The translations under genes and the position numbers were made by a program. The notes below the pieces were generated by a model that was not told where the DNA came from, ran no database searches, and saw only the letters and a list, made by a program, of their open reading frames with translations. Below, piece by piece: positions 52,017 through 61,075 of a stretch of 64,000 bases of DNA. Numbering within the stretch: the stretch's first letter is position 1; every line of letters begins with the position of its first letter. Source of the DNA: CAITJF01 sp032654645 (GTDB lineage: Bacteria; Pseudomonadota; Gammaproteobacteria; Burkholderiales; Gallionellaceae); assembly GCA_032654645.1 (NCBI GenBank), contig JAULAW010000010.1, positions 298,824 through 362,823 of the forward strand, in the 5' to 3' direction.

Positions 52017-55000
52017 ATGACGCACCGCCAGACTGGTCTCGCTGGTGTGCGCCACGTTGAAACTGGCGATGCCTTGCTGGTCGAGGGTGGTAAGTTCGTC
52101 GGCAAATTGCAGCGACTGGATGGAGAAATTGTCGAGCGTTCCGACTTGAACACTGTCCCCGTTACCCAAATCCAGTGTGACGGTTTGGGTTGCGCTATCG
52201 AATCGCGCTGCCAGCATGTCCGCAGTGATGCCCGCCCCGAAACGCATCACATTGTTGGCGGTATTGCGCGTTTCCACCCCCCCAAAATAATTGCCCACCC
52301 GGAAAAAACGCGGTTCCCCGCTATCCGCCACAATATCGGCCCCGTCGCCGAAGTTGTAGATATAGGCATCGTTACCTGCCCCGCCAGACAGCACATCGTT
52401 GCCGGTTCCGCCCTGCAAAGTATCGTTGCCTGCGCCGCCATCCAGCGTGTCGTTGCCCGCCCCGCCATCCAGCACATCGTTGCCCTGCAAGCCCTGCAGC
52501 ACGTCGTCGCCGCCTAACCCTTGCAGCACGTCCCTGTACAAGAAGGTGTTCGTCCCGACCAGCGTATCCGCGCTTTCGGTTCCGGCCTGAGTCAGGCTTT
52601 GGTCGGCAATCAACGTATTCACAGCTACCGGCGTGCCGTCTGAAAACAGCAGCGTCTGCACGGAGAAAGCTCCGACCGTACCGATATCTATGCTGTCGCC
52701 ATTGCCCAAGTCGAGAACCACGGTCTGCGTAACGCTATCGAAGCGCGGCGTAATCATGCCGAGGGTAATACCCGTTCCGAAACTCAATGTGTTGTTCTCG
52801 AAATAGCGGGCAAAATAGTTGGCCTGATTGTTATCCACCACGGTGTCTGCCCCGTCACCAACGTTGTAGACATACGTGTCGTTGCCCGTTCCCCCATTCA
52901 ACACATCATTGCCTGTTCCGCCGTTCAGCGTGTCATTCCCTTGACCGCCATTCAACGCATCGTCACCCGCTCCCCCGTTCAGCACATCCGCATAGCCCGC
53001 CGAATCCGAGCCTTGCAGCGTGTCCGCCCCGTCCGTGCCGTTTTGCGACATGCCGCGCCGCTTGATCAGCGCATCGGTAGAAACAACGCTGCCATCCGCA
53101 AACTTGAGCTGCTGAATGGCAAGGGATTTCCAATCCCAGCCGAACCCCATCGGGTCACCGATATGAATCCGGTCGCCATTGCCCAAATCCAGCACCACCG
53201 ATTGGGCTGCGCTGTCGTAGGCTACAGCGATATCCGCTGCGTTGATCCCGGCGCCGAATTGCAGGGTGTTGACGTCCCCGAACCCCGAATACCCCCAACT
53301 GCTATCCACGAGGGTGTCGGCGCCATCTCCCCGGTTGTACAGGTAGGTGTCGTTGTGATAGCCGCCGATCAGCGTGTCGTTTCCCGCCCCGCCCTGCAGG
53401 GTATCCGCGCCCCATCCGCCATCGAGGGTGTCGTTCCCCGCACCGCCCAGCAGCATGTCGCTGCCCGCGCCCCCGCTCAGCGTGTCGTCGCCCGCCCCGC
53501 CCACCAGCACATCGTTCCTCCAGCCCCCAGCCAGCGTGCTGCCCAGATCGCCGGCGATCAGAACCTGGTCTTGCCCGGCCCGGACGATTTGTTCCGGATG
53601 CCCGTCCATGCCGATGTTGAAATCCGTCAGCGTCTTCTGGATGGAGGGGGTGATCGCCACGCTGTTGAGGATGTCGCCCAACTGGCTCCAGCCGTCTGTC
53701 TGCCATGCCGTGCCCGCGAACATGTCTTTGCCGTAGCGGTTGAATTCGATGAGGTCAACCACCGCTTTGTCGGGGTTGGCCGCTGCCGTGCCGGTGAAGG
53801 CGGTTTGCACTGCGGTGAAATCCAGACTGAAAGCACCGCCAGCCAGCGCCAGGCCGATGCTGTCCAGATAAGGTTTGAGGCGGGTTTGCGGCAGCAGGGC
53901 CCGGTAGACGGATTCTTTGAGCGCGGCGTAGGCCTGGTCGAGCAGGCCGGCCTGCCCCCACAGCGCGCCGTACATGGCCTTGGGGTTGCCGCCCCAGCCC
54001 ACCGTCAACCCCTGCCGCGCGCTTTCCCCAAAACTCGCCCCTTCCCACGGCATCTTGAAGTAGCCGCGCCCGTTGAACGCTTCCAGCGCGGCGAGGTGGC
54101 TCTGGCGGACGGCATCGAGGCCTACGGTGAAGGTGTAGCCGTTGGCGGCGGCGCGGCTTTGCAGGGTGCCGAATCCGGCGGTGCCCGCCCATGCGCCGAT
54201 GAGGGCATCGATCTGCGCGAGCTGGTCTTCGCGCGTGGCGGCGCTGTTGTAGTTGCCGAGCGCGGCGGACAAGGTGGCGCCTGCGGCGGTTTGCAGGCTG
54301 GCGGCTTCGCGCAAATCCCTGACCTTGCCGCTGCCTTGCATGTCGGGCAGGGCTTGCGCTGCGGAGGTCAGCGGGATGCTGTCGGCGAAGGTGCGGTGAA
54401 AAGTGTCCAGCGCCAGGTTGATGTCCGCCATGCCTTGCGGGCTGGCAGAGGTTCCGGTGCTGCCGTCCACGCGGGTGTAGGTGCCCATGTCGGACATTTG
54501 GTTGCCGCTGGGCAGCAGTTGGTTGTGCAGGGTGCGGGCGGTGTTGAAGCTGGCGATGCCCGCATCGGCGAGGCTCTTGAGTTCGTCAGGCTGGCTGATG
54601 CCGTCCTGGTTGAGGTCTTGCCAGACTTGCAGGGCGGCAAAGTTGGCATCCAGCGCATTGACCACGCCATCGGCGTTGGTGTCTTCCTGGGCCAGGGCGG
54701 CAAAGCCATCTGCGGTGCGCCCTGCGGTGGGGTTGCCTGCGGCATCGTAAGCGGGGGTGGCGTCGCCGAAGAGTTCCGCGCCGGAATCCACCATGCCGTT
54801 GCCGTTTCTATCCAGCACCAGCAGCCCGTCATCCGGCGCGATCCAGCCGGTGCTGATCTTGATGCCGGAGGCGTTGATGTCGAACAGCAACGGCGGGGTC
54901 TTCAGCGGCACGGTGTGGATGCCGTCGCCGTTCAAGTCCAAGGTCAGCGGGTCGCCGAAGCGTTGGATGAAGGTTTGGGCGGAGGTGAAATCTGCATTCA

Positions 55001-55637
55001 CCAGATTATCGATGCTATGTTGTGCGAAAAAGAATTTTAGCCCAGTCGCAAAAGCGCCAGCTAACGGGCCGAGTGTTATAAGAAAATGAGCATACCAACC
55101 TGGCAACTGTCCATATGTGTTAACTGGTACGGTGTAAACAGTCCCAATTTGGTTAAGAGGAAGATTGCTGGCGGGATCAAAATTTGCGTTGTAGTTTGTT
55201 ACTGTTGTGTAACTACTCGGAGCGCCGGTAACCACATTCGCAATACCCGGAGCGTTAAATACGGTTGCCGTTGTCGTGACCGTAGGATCAGCAGCGACAA
55301 ACGAAGCCATTGCACCGCCAAGGGAATGGCCGGTGACGGAAACATTTCCCGGCCCATATTGCTTCGCAACGGTGTCGAAATAAACCTTCGCATCAAAGAA
55401 CTGTTTTGGGGGCTGCCCTGCCACAAGCTGAACATCCGCCACTGCATCGAACGGCCCGTTAGTACCGCGATAGGCAATGACCACTTCGCCCGTTGCTGTG
55501 TTCTGAAATGTCGCTGCATAGAATCCATCCGCCAGTGAGCTGTAATTAACACGTATCCAGTTAGCATTGGTATTACCCGCGCCACCCGCATCATAAACAC
55601 TCGCGCTCAGTTGAGCGTATTCGGTTGTTGTAGCCAT
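51975..55637 (-). CDS. Orphan toxin cassette: lipase N-terminus, class-B core and RTX repeats, truncated
   Basis: 1,220 residues. Residues 1 to about 170 are a class-3 lipase domain (TATGEVVIAYRGTNGPF; nucleophile elbow VTGHSLGGAM with S105). From about 215 it carries the class-B core, then three RTX blocks nearly identical to giant B. It breaks off at IQSLQFAD, passes through a short mosaic of core-like sequence and ends in tail J5. It keeps RTX repeats but lacks Ig modules and the secretion region, so independent export is doubtful. It starts 16 nt after the WD40-like lipoprotein gene, its inferred immunity partner. Confidence 0.88.
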   Translation of the reverse strand: MATTTEYAQLSASVYDAGGAGNTNANWIRVNYSSLADGFYAATFQNTATGEVVIAYRGTNGPFDAVADVQLVAGQPPKQFFDAKVYFDTVAKQYGPGNVSVTGHSLGGAMASFVAADPTVTTTATVFNAPGIANVVTGAPSSYTTVTNYNANFDPASNLPLNQIGTVYTVPVNTYGQLPGWYAHFLITLGPLAGAFATGLKFFFAQHSIDNLVNADFTSAQTFIQRFGDPLTLDLNGDGIHTVPLKTPPLLFDINASGIKISTGWIAPDDGLLVLDRNGNGMVDSGAELFGDATPAYDAAGNPTAGRTADGFAALAQEDTNADGVVNALDANFAALQVWQDLNQDGISQPDELKSLADAGIASFNTARTLHNQLLPSGNQMSDMGTYTRVDGSTGTSASPQGMADINLALDTFHRTFADSIPLTSAAQALPDMQGSGKVRDLREAASLQTAAGATLSAALGNYNSAATREDQLAQIDALIGAWAGTAGFGTLQSRAAANGYTFTVGLDAVRQSHLAALEAFNGRGYFKMPWEGASFGESARQGLTVGWGGNPKAMYGALWGQAGLLDQAYAALKESVYRALLPQTRLKPYLDSIGLALAGGAFSLDFTAVQTAFTGTAAANPDKAVVDLIEFNRYGKDMFAGTAWQTDGWSQLGDILNSVAITPSIQKTLTDFNIGMDGHPEQIVRAGQDQVLIAGDLGSTLAGGWRNDVLVGGAGDDTLSGGAGSDMLLGGAGNDTLDGGWGADTLQGGAGNDTLIGGYHNDTYLYNRGDGADTLVDSSWGYSGFGDVNTLQFGAGINAADIAVAYDSAAQSVVLDLGNGDRIHIGDPMGFGWDWKSLAIQQLKFADGSVVSTDALIKRRGMSQNGTDGADTLQGSDSAGYADVLNGGAGDDALNGGQGNDTLNGGTGNDVLNGGTGNDTYVYNVGDGADTVVDNNQANYFARYFENNTLSFGTGITLGMITPRFDSVTQTVVLDLGNGDSIDIGTVGAFSVQTLLFSDGTPVAVNTLIADQSLTQAGTESADTLVGTNTFLYRDVLQGLGGDDVLQGLQGNDVLDGGAGNDTLDGGAGNDTLQGGTGNDVLSGGAGNDAYIYNFGDGADIVADSGEPRFFRVGNYFGGVETRNTANNVMRFGAGITADMLAARFDSATQTVTLDLGNGDSVQVGTLDNFSIQSLQFADELTTLDQQGIASFNVAHTSETSLAVRHAANDAVFGVRRVE
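52098..54988. repeat. ~2.9-kb direct repeat (copy 2) of giant B core/RTX block
   Basis: Near-identical to 47681-50570 with scattered substitutions, for example near 53680-53740 where the sequence differs more. It lies about 4.4 kb from copy 1 in the same orientation, so recombination between copies would delete the intervening immunity gene and giant B N-terminus while fusing the lipase to giant B. Confidence 0.85.
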
Positions 55638-55653
55638 TTTATTTCTCCCAGAA

Positions 55654-56787
55654 TTAGTTGTTTAATTGACCGACGATTTTCCAGACCTGCACTTTTGCGG
55701 AGCTGAAAGTGCCGCTTTCTCCCACAGCCAGATACTCGCCATCCTGACTTAGTGCAAAACTTAATCCGCCTCCGTCTTTGAACCCACCATTGATAACACC
55801 TACTTGCTTTTCTGTTTGAACATCCCAAAACAAAATTTTGTCCGCATTCGCCGAAACCAGATGCTTGCCGTCAGGAAAAAATGCCAGTGATGAGGTAGGC
55901 TTGTCGCGTATCGGCAAAGCCTTCACTTGCTCCCAAGTAGTGGTGTCCCATATCTTGATGGGGTCATCTAATTTTGTTTCGGTTGTTGTTCTGGTAGCGG
56001 GGTCGTAATGCCCTCTCACACCACCTGATTCACTCCCGGTAACCAACCATTTCCCATCTGGGCTGATTGCCATTGAAAGTATCCAGCTCTTGTGCGCCTT
56101 GAAGGTTTTTATGAGCTGCCAATTTTTGGTTGACCAGACATCAACCTTCCCAGAAACAAATCCAATCATCACCGTTGCGCCATCGGGGCTGTAAACTACC
56201 CTCTCAATATGGTCTTCTCCCTTGTCATTAGGGTCGCTATGAAGGGTTTTTAATTCGGCCACAATCGTTCCGGTTCCTACGTCCAAAACTGTGGCTATGT
56301 GGGTGGCTTTATTGTGACCCATCACCACCAATAAGCGAGAATCCGGACTGAATGCTTTGCCATCTTTGATCGGACACATGCCGACAACTTCGCGTATCAC
56401 ATGATGATCTTCGGCATCCAGCACTATTACCGATGTTATGGTTTGCTGGCCTTCCCTCAGCAGTTTGCATAACACCAACAACCGACCATCCGGGCTATAT
56501 AAAACAGACTGTGTGTCCACCCACATAGAAGGCGTTGCGATCTGCTGTCCGGTAGCGGCATCCCAAACTGCCAGACTGCCAAACCCATCCGCCAGAAACC
56601 GCTTGCCATCCGGTCGCCATGCCGTCTGCATCGGAGGCTTTGGCAATTTGACGGTCTGAACAAGCTTTGCAACATCACTTTCCTGATTGCCACATGCCGA
56701 CTGCGAAACCAGCAACCCAACAATTAGAATAAATCTGCAAACACGCCAGATGATGCCCATGGAAAATAGTTCGCAGTTATTTTTCAT
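55654..56787 (-). CDS. WD40-repeat-like lipoprotein, putative lipase immunity
   Basis: 377 residues from ATG 56787, chosen over the ATG at 56802 because it restores the 4-nt ATGA overlap with the upstream cassette stop. Signal peptide ends in lipobox-like SQSAC (FILIVGLLVSQSACGNQ). The mature part is a beta-propeller with repeated blades such as ISPDGKWLVTGSESGG, PDGKHLVSANADKILFWDV and SQDGEYLAVGES. Lipid anchoring would hold it at a membrane facing the periplasm. It stands directly upstream of the lipase cassette and is inferred to bind and block that lipase. A propeller is unusual for an immunity protein, so an unrelated role is possible. Confidence 0.7.
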   Translation of the reverse strand: MKNNCELFSMGIIWRVCRFILIVGLLVSQSACGNQESDVAKLVQTVKLPKPPMQTAWRPDGKRFLADGFGSLAVWDAATGQQIATPSMWVDTQSVLYSPDGRLLVLCKLLREGQQTITSVIVLDAEDHHVIREVVGMCPIKDGKAFSPDSRLLVVMGHNKATHIATVLDVGTGTIVAELKTLHSDPNDKGEDHIERVVYSPDGATVMIGFVSGKVDVWSTKNWQLIKTFKAHKSWILSMAISPDGKWLVTGSESGGVRGHYDPATRTTTETKLDDPIKIWDTTTWEQVKALPIRDKPTSSLAFFPDGKHLVSANADKILFWDVQTEKQVGVINGGFKDGGGLSFALSQDGEYLAVGESGTFSSAKVQVWKIVGQLNN

Positions 56788-56819
56788 GCTGCAATTCTCC
56801 AAACTACATCAATAGCCGC
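56784..56819 (-). other. Cassette-junction element J6 (tail AAIDVVWRIAA)
   Basis: Diverged tail; the ribosome site GGAG precedes the ATG at 56787. Between the RTX repeat break (GGQGNDT) and the tail lies a foreign 14-codon piece AGPACISSLSGKTL. Confidence 0.55.
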
Positions 56820-59348
56820 CTGAAGAGTCTTGCCGCTCAAGCTACTGATACATGCTGGGCCGGCTGTGTCATTCCCTTGACCGCCATTCAATACATCGTC
56901 ACCCGCTCCCCCGTTCAGCACATCCGCATAGCCCGCCGAATCCGAGCCTTGCAGCGTGTCCGCCCCGGACGTGCCGTTTTGCGCCATGCCGCGCTGCTTG
57001 ATCAGCGCATCGGTAGAAACAACGCTGCCATCCGCAAACTTGAGCTGCTGAATGGCAAGGGATTTCCAATCCCAGCCGAACCCCATCGGGTCACCGATAT
57101 GAATCTGGTCGCCATTGCCTAAACCCAGCACCACCGATTGGGCTGTGCTGTCGTAGGAGACAGCGATATCCGCTGCGGTGATCCCCGCGTCGAATTGCAG
57201 GGTATTGACGTCCCCGAACCCCGAATACCCCCAACTGCTATCCACGAGGGTGTCGGCGCCATCTCCCCGGTTGTACAGGTAGGTGTCGTTGTGATAGCCG
57301 CCGATCAGCGTGTCGTTTCCCGCCCCGCCCAGCAGGGTATCCGCGCCCCATCCGCCATCGAGGGTGTCGTTCCCCGCACCGCCCAGCAGCATGTCGCTGC
57401 CCGCGCCCCCGCTCAGCGTGTCGTCGCCCGCCCCGCCCACCAGCACATCGTTCCTCCAGCCCCCAGCCAGCGTGCTGCCCAGATCGCCGGCGATCAGCAC
57501 CTGGTCTTGCCCGGCCCGGACGATTTGTTCCGGATGCCCGCCCATGCCGATGTTGAAATCCGTCAGCGTCTTCTGGATGGATGGGGTGATCGCCACGCTG
57601 CTGCGCGTGTCGCCCAGCAGCTTCCAGCCACCGGTCTGCCAGGACGTGCCCGCAAAAATATCCTTGCCGTAGCGGTTGAATTCGATGAGGTCAACCACCG
57701 CTTTGTCGGGGTTGGCCGCTGCCGTGCCGGTGAAGGCGGTTTGCACCGCACCAAAATCCAAACTGAAAGCACCGCCAGCCAGCGTCAGGCCGATGCTGTC
57801 CAGATAAGGTTTGAGCCGGGTTTGCGGCAGCAGGGCCCGGTAGACGGATTCTTTGAGCGCGGCATAGGCCTGGTCGAGCAGGCTGGCCTGCCCCCACAGC
57901 GCGCCGTACATGGCCTTGGGGTTGCCGCCCCAGCCCACCGTCAACCCCTGCCGCGCGCTTTCCCCAAAACTCGCCCCTTCCCACGGCATCTTGAAGTAGC
58001 CGCGCCCGTTGAACGCTTCCAGCGCGGCGAGGTGGCTCTGGCGGGCGGCGTCGAGGCCTACGGTGAAGGTGTAGCCGCGGGCGGCGGCGCGGCTTTGCAG
58101 GGTGCCGAATCCGGCGGTGGCGGCCCATGCGCCGATGAGCGCGTCGATCTGCGCGAGCTGGTCTTCGCGGGTGGCGGCGCTGTTGTAGCCGGCAAGCGAA
58201 GCGGCCAATGCCTGCCCGGCTGCGGTTTGCAGGCTGGCGGCTTCTCTCAGGTCGCGCACTTTGCCCGAGCCTTGCATATCCGGCAGGGCCAGCGCTGCGG
58301 CGGTGGGCGGGATGGTGTCGGCGAAGCTGCGGTGGAAGGTGTCGAGCGCGAGGTTGATGTCGGCCATGCCTTGCGGGCTGGCGGTGGTTCCGGTTATGCC
58401 ATCGGTGCGGGTGTAGGTGCCCATGTCGCTCATCTGGTTGCCGCTGGGCAGCAGTTGGTTGTGCAGGGTGCGCGCCACGTTGAAGCTTTCGATGCCCGCT
58501 TCGGCGAGGCTCTTGAGTTCGTCCGGTTGCGAGAGGCCGTCTTGATTCAAGTCTTGCCAGACTTGCAGGGCGGAAAAGTTGGCATCCAGCGCATTCACGA
58601 TGCCATCGGCGTTGGTGTCTTCCTGCGCGAGTGCGGCAAATCCGTCTGCGGTGCGCCCTGCGGTGGGGTTGCCCGCTGCATCGTATTTGGGGGTGGCGTC
58701 GCCGAAGAGTTCCGCGCCGGAATCCACCCTGCCGTTGCCGTTCCTGTCCAGCACCAGCAGCCCGTCGCCCGGCGCGATCCAGCCGGTGCTGATCTTGATG
58801 CCGCTGGCGTTGATGTCGAACAGCAGCGGCGGCACCTTGAGCGGGACGGTCTCGATGCCGTTGCCGTTCAAATCTAATGTCAGCGGGTCGCCGAAGCGCT
58901 GGACGAAGGTTTGGGCGGCGGTGAAAAGGGTGGCTATGGAGTCAGATAACGTAGCAGTTGTATAACTCTGTGAGTTTGCATATAGCGCACTAGCCGCAAT
59001 AACTATGTTAGCGACACCAACCAGAGCGACCGCTGGCGCAGTAACAGTACCTATCGCTGCGACTGCAGTAACCAGCGTTATGCCTGCACCAACTACGGTA
59101 ATCACATCGCCTAGAGCAGGCGATTGCCCTTCTGTCATATCCACCTGCATTTTTATAACAGTAAGCATCGCGCCAATCTGGTTTATTCCAACAACTTGTG
59201 CAGGCACTTGAGTAACTAATGGTGCGGCATTGATTGCAGCTTGAAATCCAGCCCATGCAATGTTTCCCGGAGTTGGAGAGTTTGCGATGGCCTGTGCGTT
59301 ATCAGCTGTGCCAATGGTTACAACTACAATATCAACTGGGTTTGTCAT
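56784..59348 (-). CDS. Orphan toxin cassette: membrane-active candidate N-terminus plus class-B core
   Basis: 854 residues. The first 145 residues have no catalytic motif. Residues about 80-124 are a long Gly/Ala/Val-rich hydrophobic stretch (ITVVGAGITLVTAVAAIGTV, then AVALVGVANIVIAASALYA) as in pore-forming or glycine-zipper peptides. Class-B core starts at about 148 (TFVQRFGDPLTLDLNGNGI) and runs through the first RTX repeats to GGQGNDT, where it is cut. The gene starts 21 nt after an 84-residue two-helix membrane protein, the classical kind of immunity protein for a pore former. Function inferred from composition and partner. Confidence 0.8.
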   Translation of the reverse strand: MTNPVDIVVVTIGTADNAQAIANSPTPGNIAWAGFQAAINAAPLVTQVPAQVVGINQIGAMLTVIKMQVDMTEGQSPALGDVITVVGAGITLVTAVAAIGTVTAPAVALVGVANIVIAASALYANSQSYTTATLSDSIATLFTAAQTFVQRFGDPLTLDLNGNGIETVPLKVPPLLFDINASGIKISTGWIAPGDGLLVLDRNGNGRVDSGAELFGDATPKYDAAGNPTAGRTADGFAALAQEDTNADGIVNALDANFSALQVWQDLNQDGLSQPDELKSLAEAGIESFNVARTLHNQLLPSGNQMSDMGTYTRTDGITGTTASPQGMADINLALDTFHRSFADTIPPTAAALALPDMQGSGKVRDLREAASLQTAAGQALAASLAGYNSAATREDQLAQIDALIGAWAATAGFGTLQSRAAARGYTFTVGLDAARQSHLAALEAFNGRGYFKMPWEGASFGESARQGLTVGWGGNPKAMYGALWGQASLLDQAYAALKESVYRALLPQTRLKPYLDSIGLTLAGGAFSLDFGAVQTAFTGTAAANPDKAVVDLIEFNRYGKDIFAGTSWQTGGWKLLGDTRSSVAITPSIQKTLTDFNIGMGGHPEQIVRAGQDQVLIAGDLGSTLAGGWRNDVLVGGAGDDTLSGGAGSDMLLGGAGNDTLDGGWGADTLLGGAGNDTLIGGYHNDTYLYNRGDGADTLVDSSWGYSGFGDVNTLQFDAGITAADIAVSYDSTAQSVVLGLGNGDQIHIGDPMGFGWDWKSLAIQQLKFADGSVVSTDALIKQRGMAQNGTSGADTLQGSDSAGYADVLNGGAGDDVLNGGQGNDTAGPACISSLSGKTLQAAIDVVWRIAA
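56866..58930. repeat. Direct repeat (copy 3) of giant B core and first RTX block
   Basis: Corresponds to 48510-50570 of giant B. The 5' part of the core (57,930-58,900 in window order) is more diverged and shares variants with the 59660-60360 copy, for example LPLKVPPLLFDINASG-type codons, which suggests mosaic exchange. Confidence 0.8.
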
Positions 59349-59369
59349 TTTAGTTTCCTCATTTATCGG

Positions 59370-59624
59370 CTAGTTAAGTTTGAATGATTTCAAAATCATT
59401 AACAGAAACAACGTTGGTATTACACTAAGCATGAGATACGCGGAATAGAGATAAACTTTTCCAATTACAGGATGGTCCTCAGCAAATTTTTTTGCTAAAT
59501 GCAGATAGCTAAGCTTGTTCTGGCCTTGTTTCAGATATTTTTCGTATCGGATTGCAATGGACACATTAATAGCTGCCAAAACAATAAATAAAACTAGGAG
59601 ATAAAACTCAAGGGAGCTAATCAT
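59370..59624 (-). CDS. 84-residue two-helix membrane protein, putative immunity to the membrane-active toxin
   Basis: Two hydrophobic helices: LEFYLLVLFIVLAAINVSIA and YSAYLMLSVIPTLFLLMIL, with a basic loop (RYEKYLKQGQNKLSYLHLAK) between them. The gene is markedly A+T rich. Its ATG at 59624 overlaps the upstream cassette stop by 4 nt and follows CTCCTC on the plus strand (GAGGAGG on the coding strand). Small multi-helix inner-membrane proteins are the usual immunity partners of pore-forming colicins, which fits the Gly/Ala-rich toxin domain 21 nt downstream. Confidence 0.7.
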   Translation of the reverse strand: MISSLEFYLLVLFIVLAAINVSIAIRYEKYLKQGQNKLSYLHLAKKFAEDHPVIGKVYLYSAYLMLSVIPTLFLLMILKSFKLN

Positions 59625-59659
59625 CCCACCCTCCTCATCTCAAATACCGCCTCATTTGC
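59621..59659 (-). other. Cassette-junction element J7 (tail ANEAVFEMRRVG)
   Basis: Close to consensus. GATGAGGAGGGTGGG both encodes EMRRVG and is the ribosome site of the next gene. The cassette core is cut after GSGKVRDLREV. Confidence 0.7.
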
Positions 59660-61054
59660 CACCTCCCTCAGGTCGCGCACTTTGCCCGACCCTTGCATAT
59701 CCGGCAGGGCCAGCGCTGCGGCGGTGGGCGGGATGCTGTCGGCGAAGCTGCGGTGGAAGGTGTCGAGCGCGAGGTTGATGTCGGCCATGCCTTGGGGCGC
59801 GCCGGTCGCGCCGGTGCTGCCGTCGGCGCGCGTAAACGTGCCGAGGTCGGCCATCTGGTTGCCGCTGGGCAGCATCTGGCTGTTGAGGGTGCGCGCGGTG
59901 TTGAAGCTGGCGATGCCGGCATCCGCCAACGAGGTGAGTTCGTCGGGCTGGCTGATGCCGTCCTGGTTCAGGTCTCGCCAGACTTTGAGGTCGGCGAAGC
60001 GGGCGTCCAGCGCATTGACCACGCCGTCGGCGTTGCTGTCTTCCTGGGCCAAGGCCGCGAAGCCGTCCGCCGTTCGGGCCGAGGTCGGGTTGCCCGCAGC
60101 ATCGTAAGCGGGGGTGGCGTCGCCGAAGAGTTCCGCGCCGGAATCCACCGTGCCGTTGCCGTTCCTGTCCAGCACCAGCAGCCCGTCGTCCGGCGCGATC
60201 CAGCCGGTGCCGATCTTGATGCCGCTGGCGTTGATGTCGAACAGCAGCGGCGGCACCTTGAGCGGCACGGTCTCGATGCCGTTGCCATTCAAGTCCAGGG
60301 TCAGCGGGTCGCCGAAGCGCTGGATGAAGGTTTGGGCGGAGGTGAAAAGGGCGTTGGTGGCGGAATTTATTCCGCTGTTGCAGGCGGAAGGAAAGAGCAT
60401 ATCAAACACACTATTGCCGGTGGCAGCAATAATTGACTTGAATTCTTCTAGTGTACTAATGACACCATCACGCAGCATTCGATCAAATGCTCTTATTAGC
60501 CCCATTTGAGACGCATCAGACATCACGCCCACCTTGTCCAGTGGTACGCTCGCCAGATCCTGATTCATTCCAAAAGGCTCTGGAAGAAAATCTGTGATCG
60601 CGCCCGCCCAGGCCCAAGGGGGCATGTTGAGCGTATCAACCGCATTCTGAATATCTGCGTTAACCACTTGCTGCGCCGTGCCGATGGAACTATTTTGAAT
60701 AAATTGATTCATCAATGTGATCGCCAACGTATCAGATGACGTTTGAAACTGTGTGTCGGTCACCGGCGCCCCTTGATACACCATCACGCCTTCAGTCGTT
60801 CCGCGCACAAATTCGCTGACGAATGAGCCGTCATCTGCATTGATGTGGGCAGCCGCATCAAACCATGCTGCCAGAGCCATAAGGTCATTCGACCTGGCAC
60901 GATCATCCGCAGTTGGAATTGGGTGATTCAGCACTTCGCTCTGTATTTGTTGATTCACCACATCGCGCAAATAGCGGTAGCCATCGGCGTAATGACTGCT
61001 ATCAATAAACCCCTGTAGTGCGTTTTTTTGATTTAAATTGAGATTGACAGCCAT
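59621..61054 (-). CDS. Orphan toxin cassette: MAVNLN-type N-terminus plus short class-B core
   Basis: 477 residues. The first roughly 230 residues are a paralogue of the N-terminus of giant B: MAVNLNLNQKNALQGFIDSS, YRYLRDVV, AAWFDAAAHINADDGSFVSE, SSDTLAITLMNQFIQ and ASVPLDKVG. The domain is largely helical with no catalytic signature that I can recognise. Class-B core follows (TFIQRFGDPLTLDLNGNGI to SGKVRDLREV) and ends in tail J7. It starts 21 nt after a paralogue of the immunity gene that stands before giant B, so the pair was duplicated or acquired as a unit. Confidence 0.85.
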   Translation of the reverse strand: MAVNLNLNQKNALQGFIDSSHYADGYRYLRDVVNQQIQSEVLNHPIPTADDRARSNDLMALAAWFDAAAHINADDGSFVSEFVRGTTEGVMVYQGAPVTDTQFQTSSDTLAITLMNQFIQNSSIGTAQQVVNADIQNAVDTLNMPPWAWAGAITDFLPEPFGMNQDLASVPLDKVGVMSDASQMGLIRAFDRMLRDGVISTLEEFKSIIAATGNSVFDMLFPSACNSGINSATNALFTSAQTFIQRFGDPLTLDLNGNGIETVPLKVPPLLFDINASGIKIGTGWIAPDDGLLVLDRNGNGTVDSGAELFGDATPAYDAAGNPTSARTADGFAALAQEDSNADGVVNALDARFADLKVWRDLNQDGISQPDELTSLADAGIASFNTARTLNSQMLPSGNQMADLGTFTRADGSTGATGAPQGMADINLALDTFHRSFADSIPPTAAALALPDMQGSGKVRDLREVANEAVFEMRRVG

Positions 61055-61075
61055 GATTGTTCTCCCTGAAATTGA

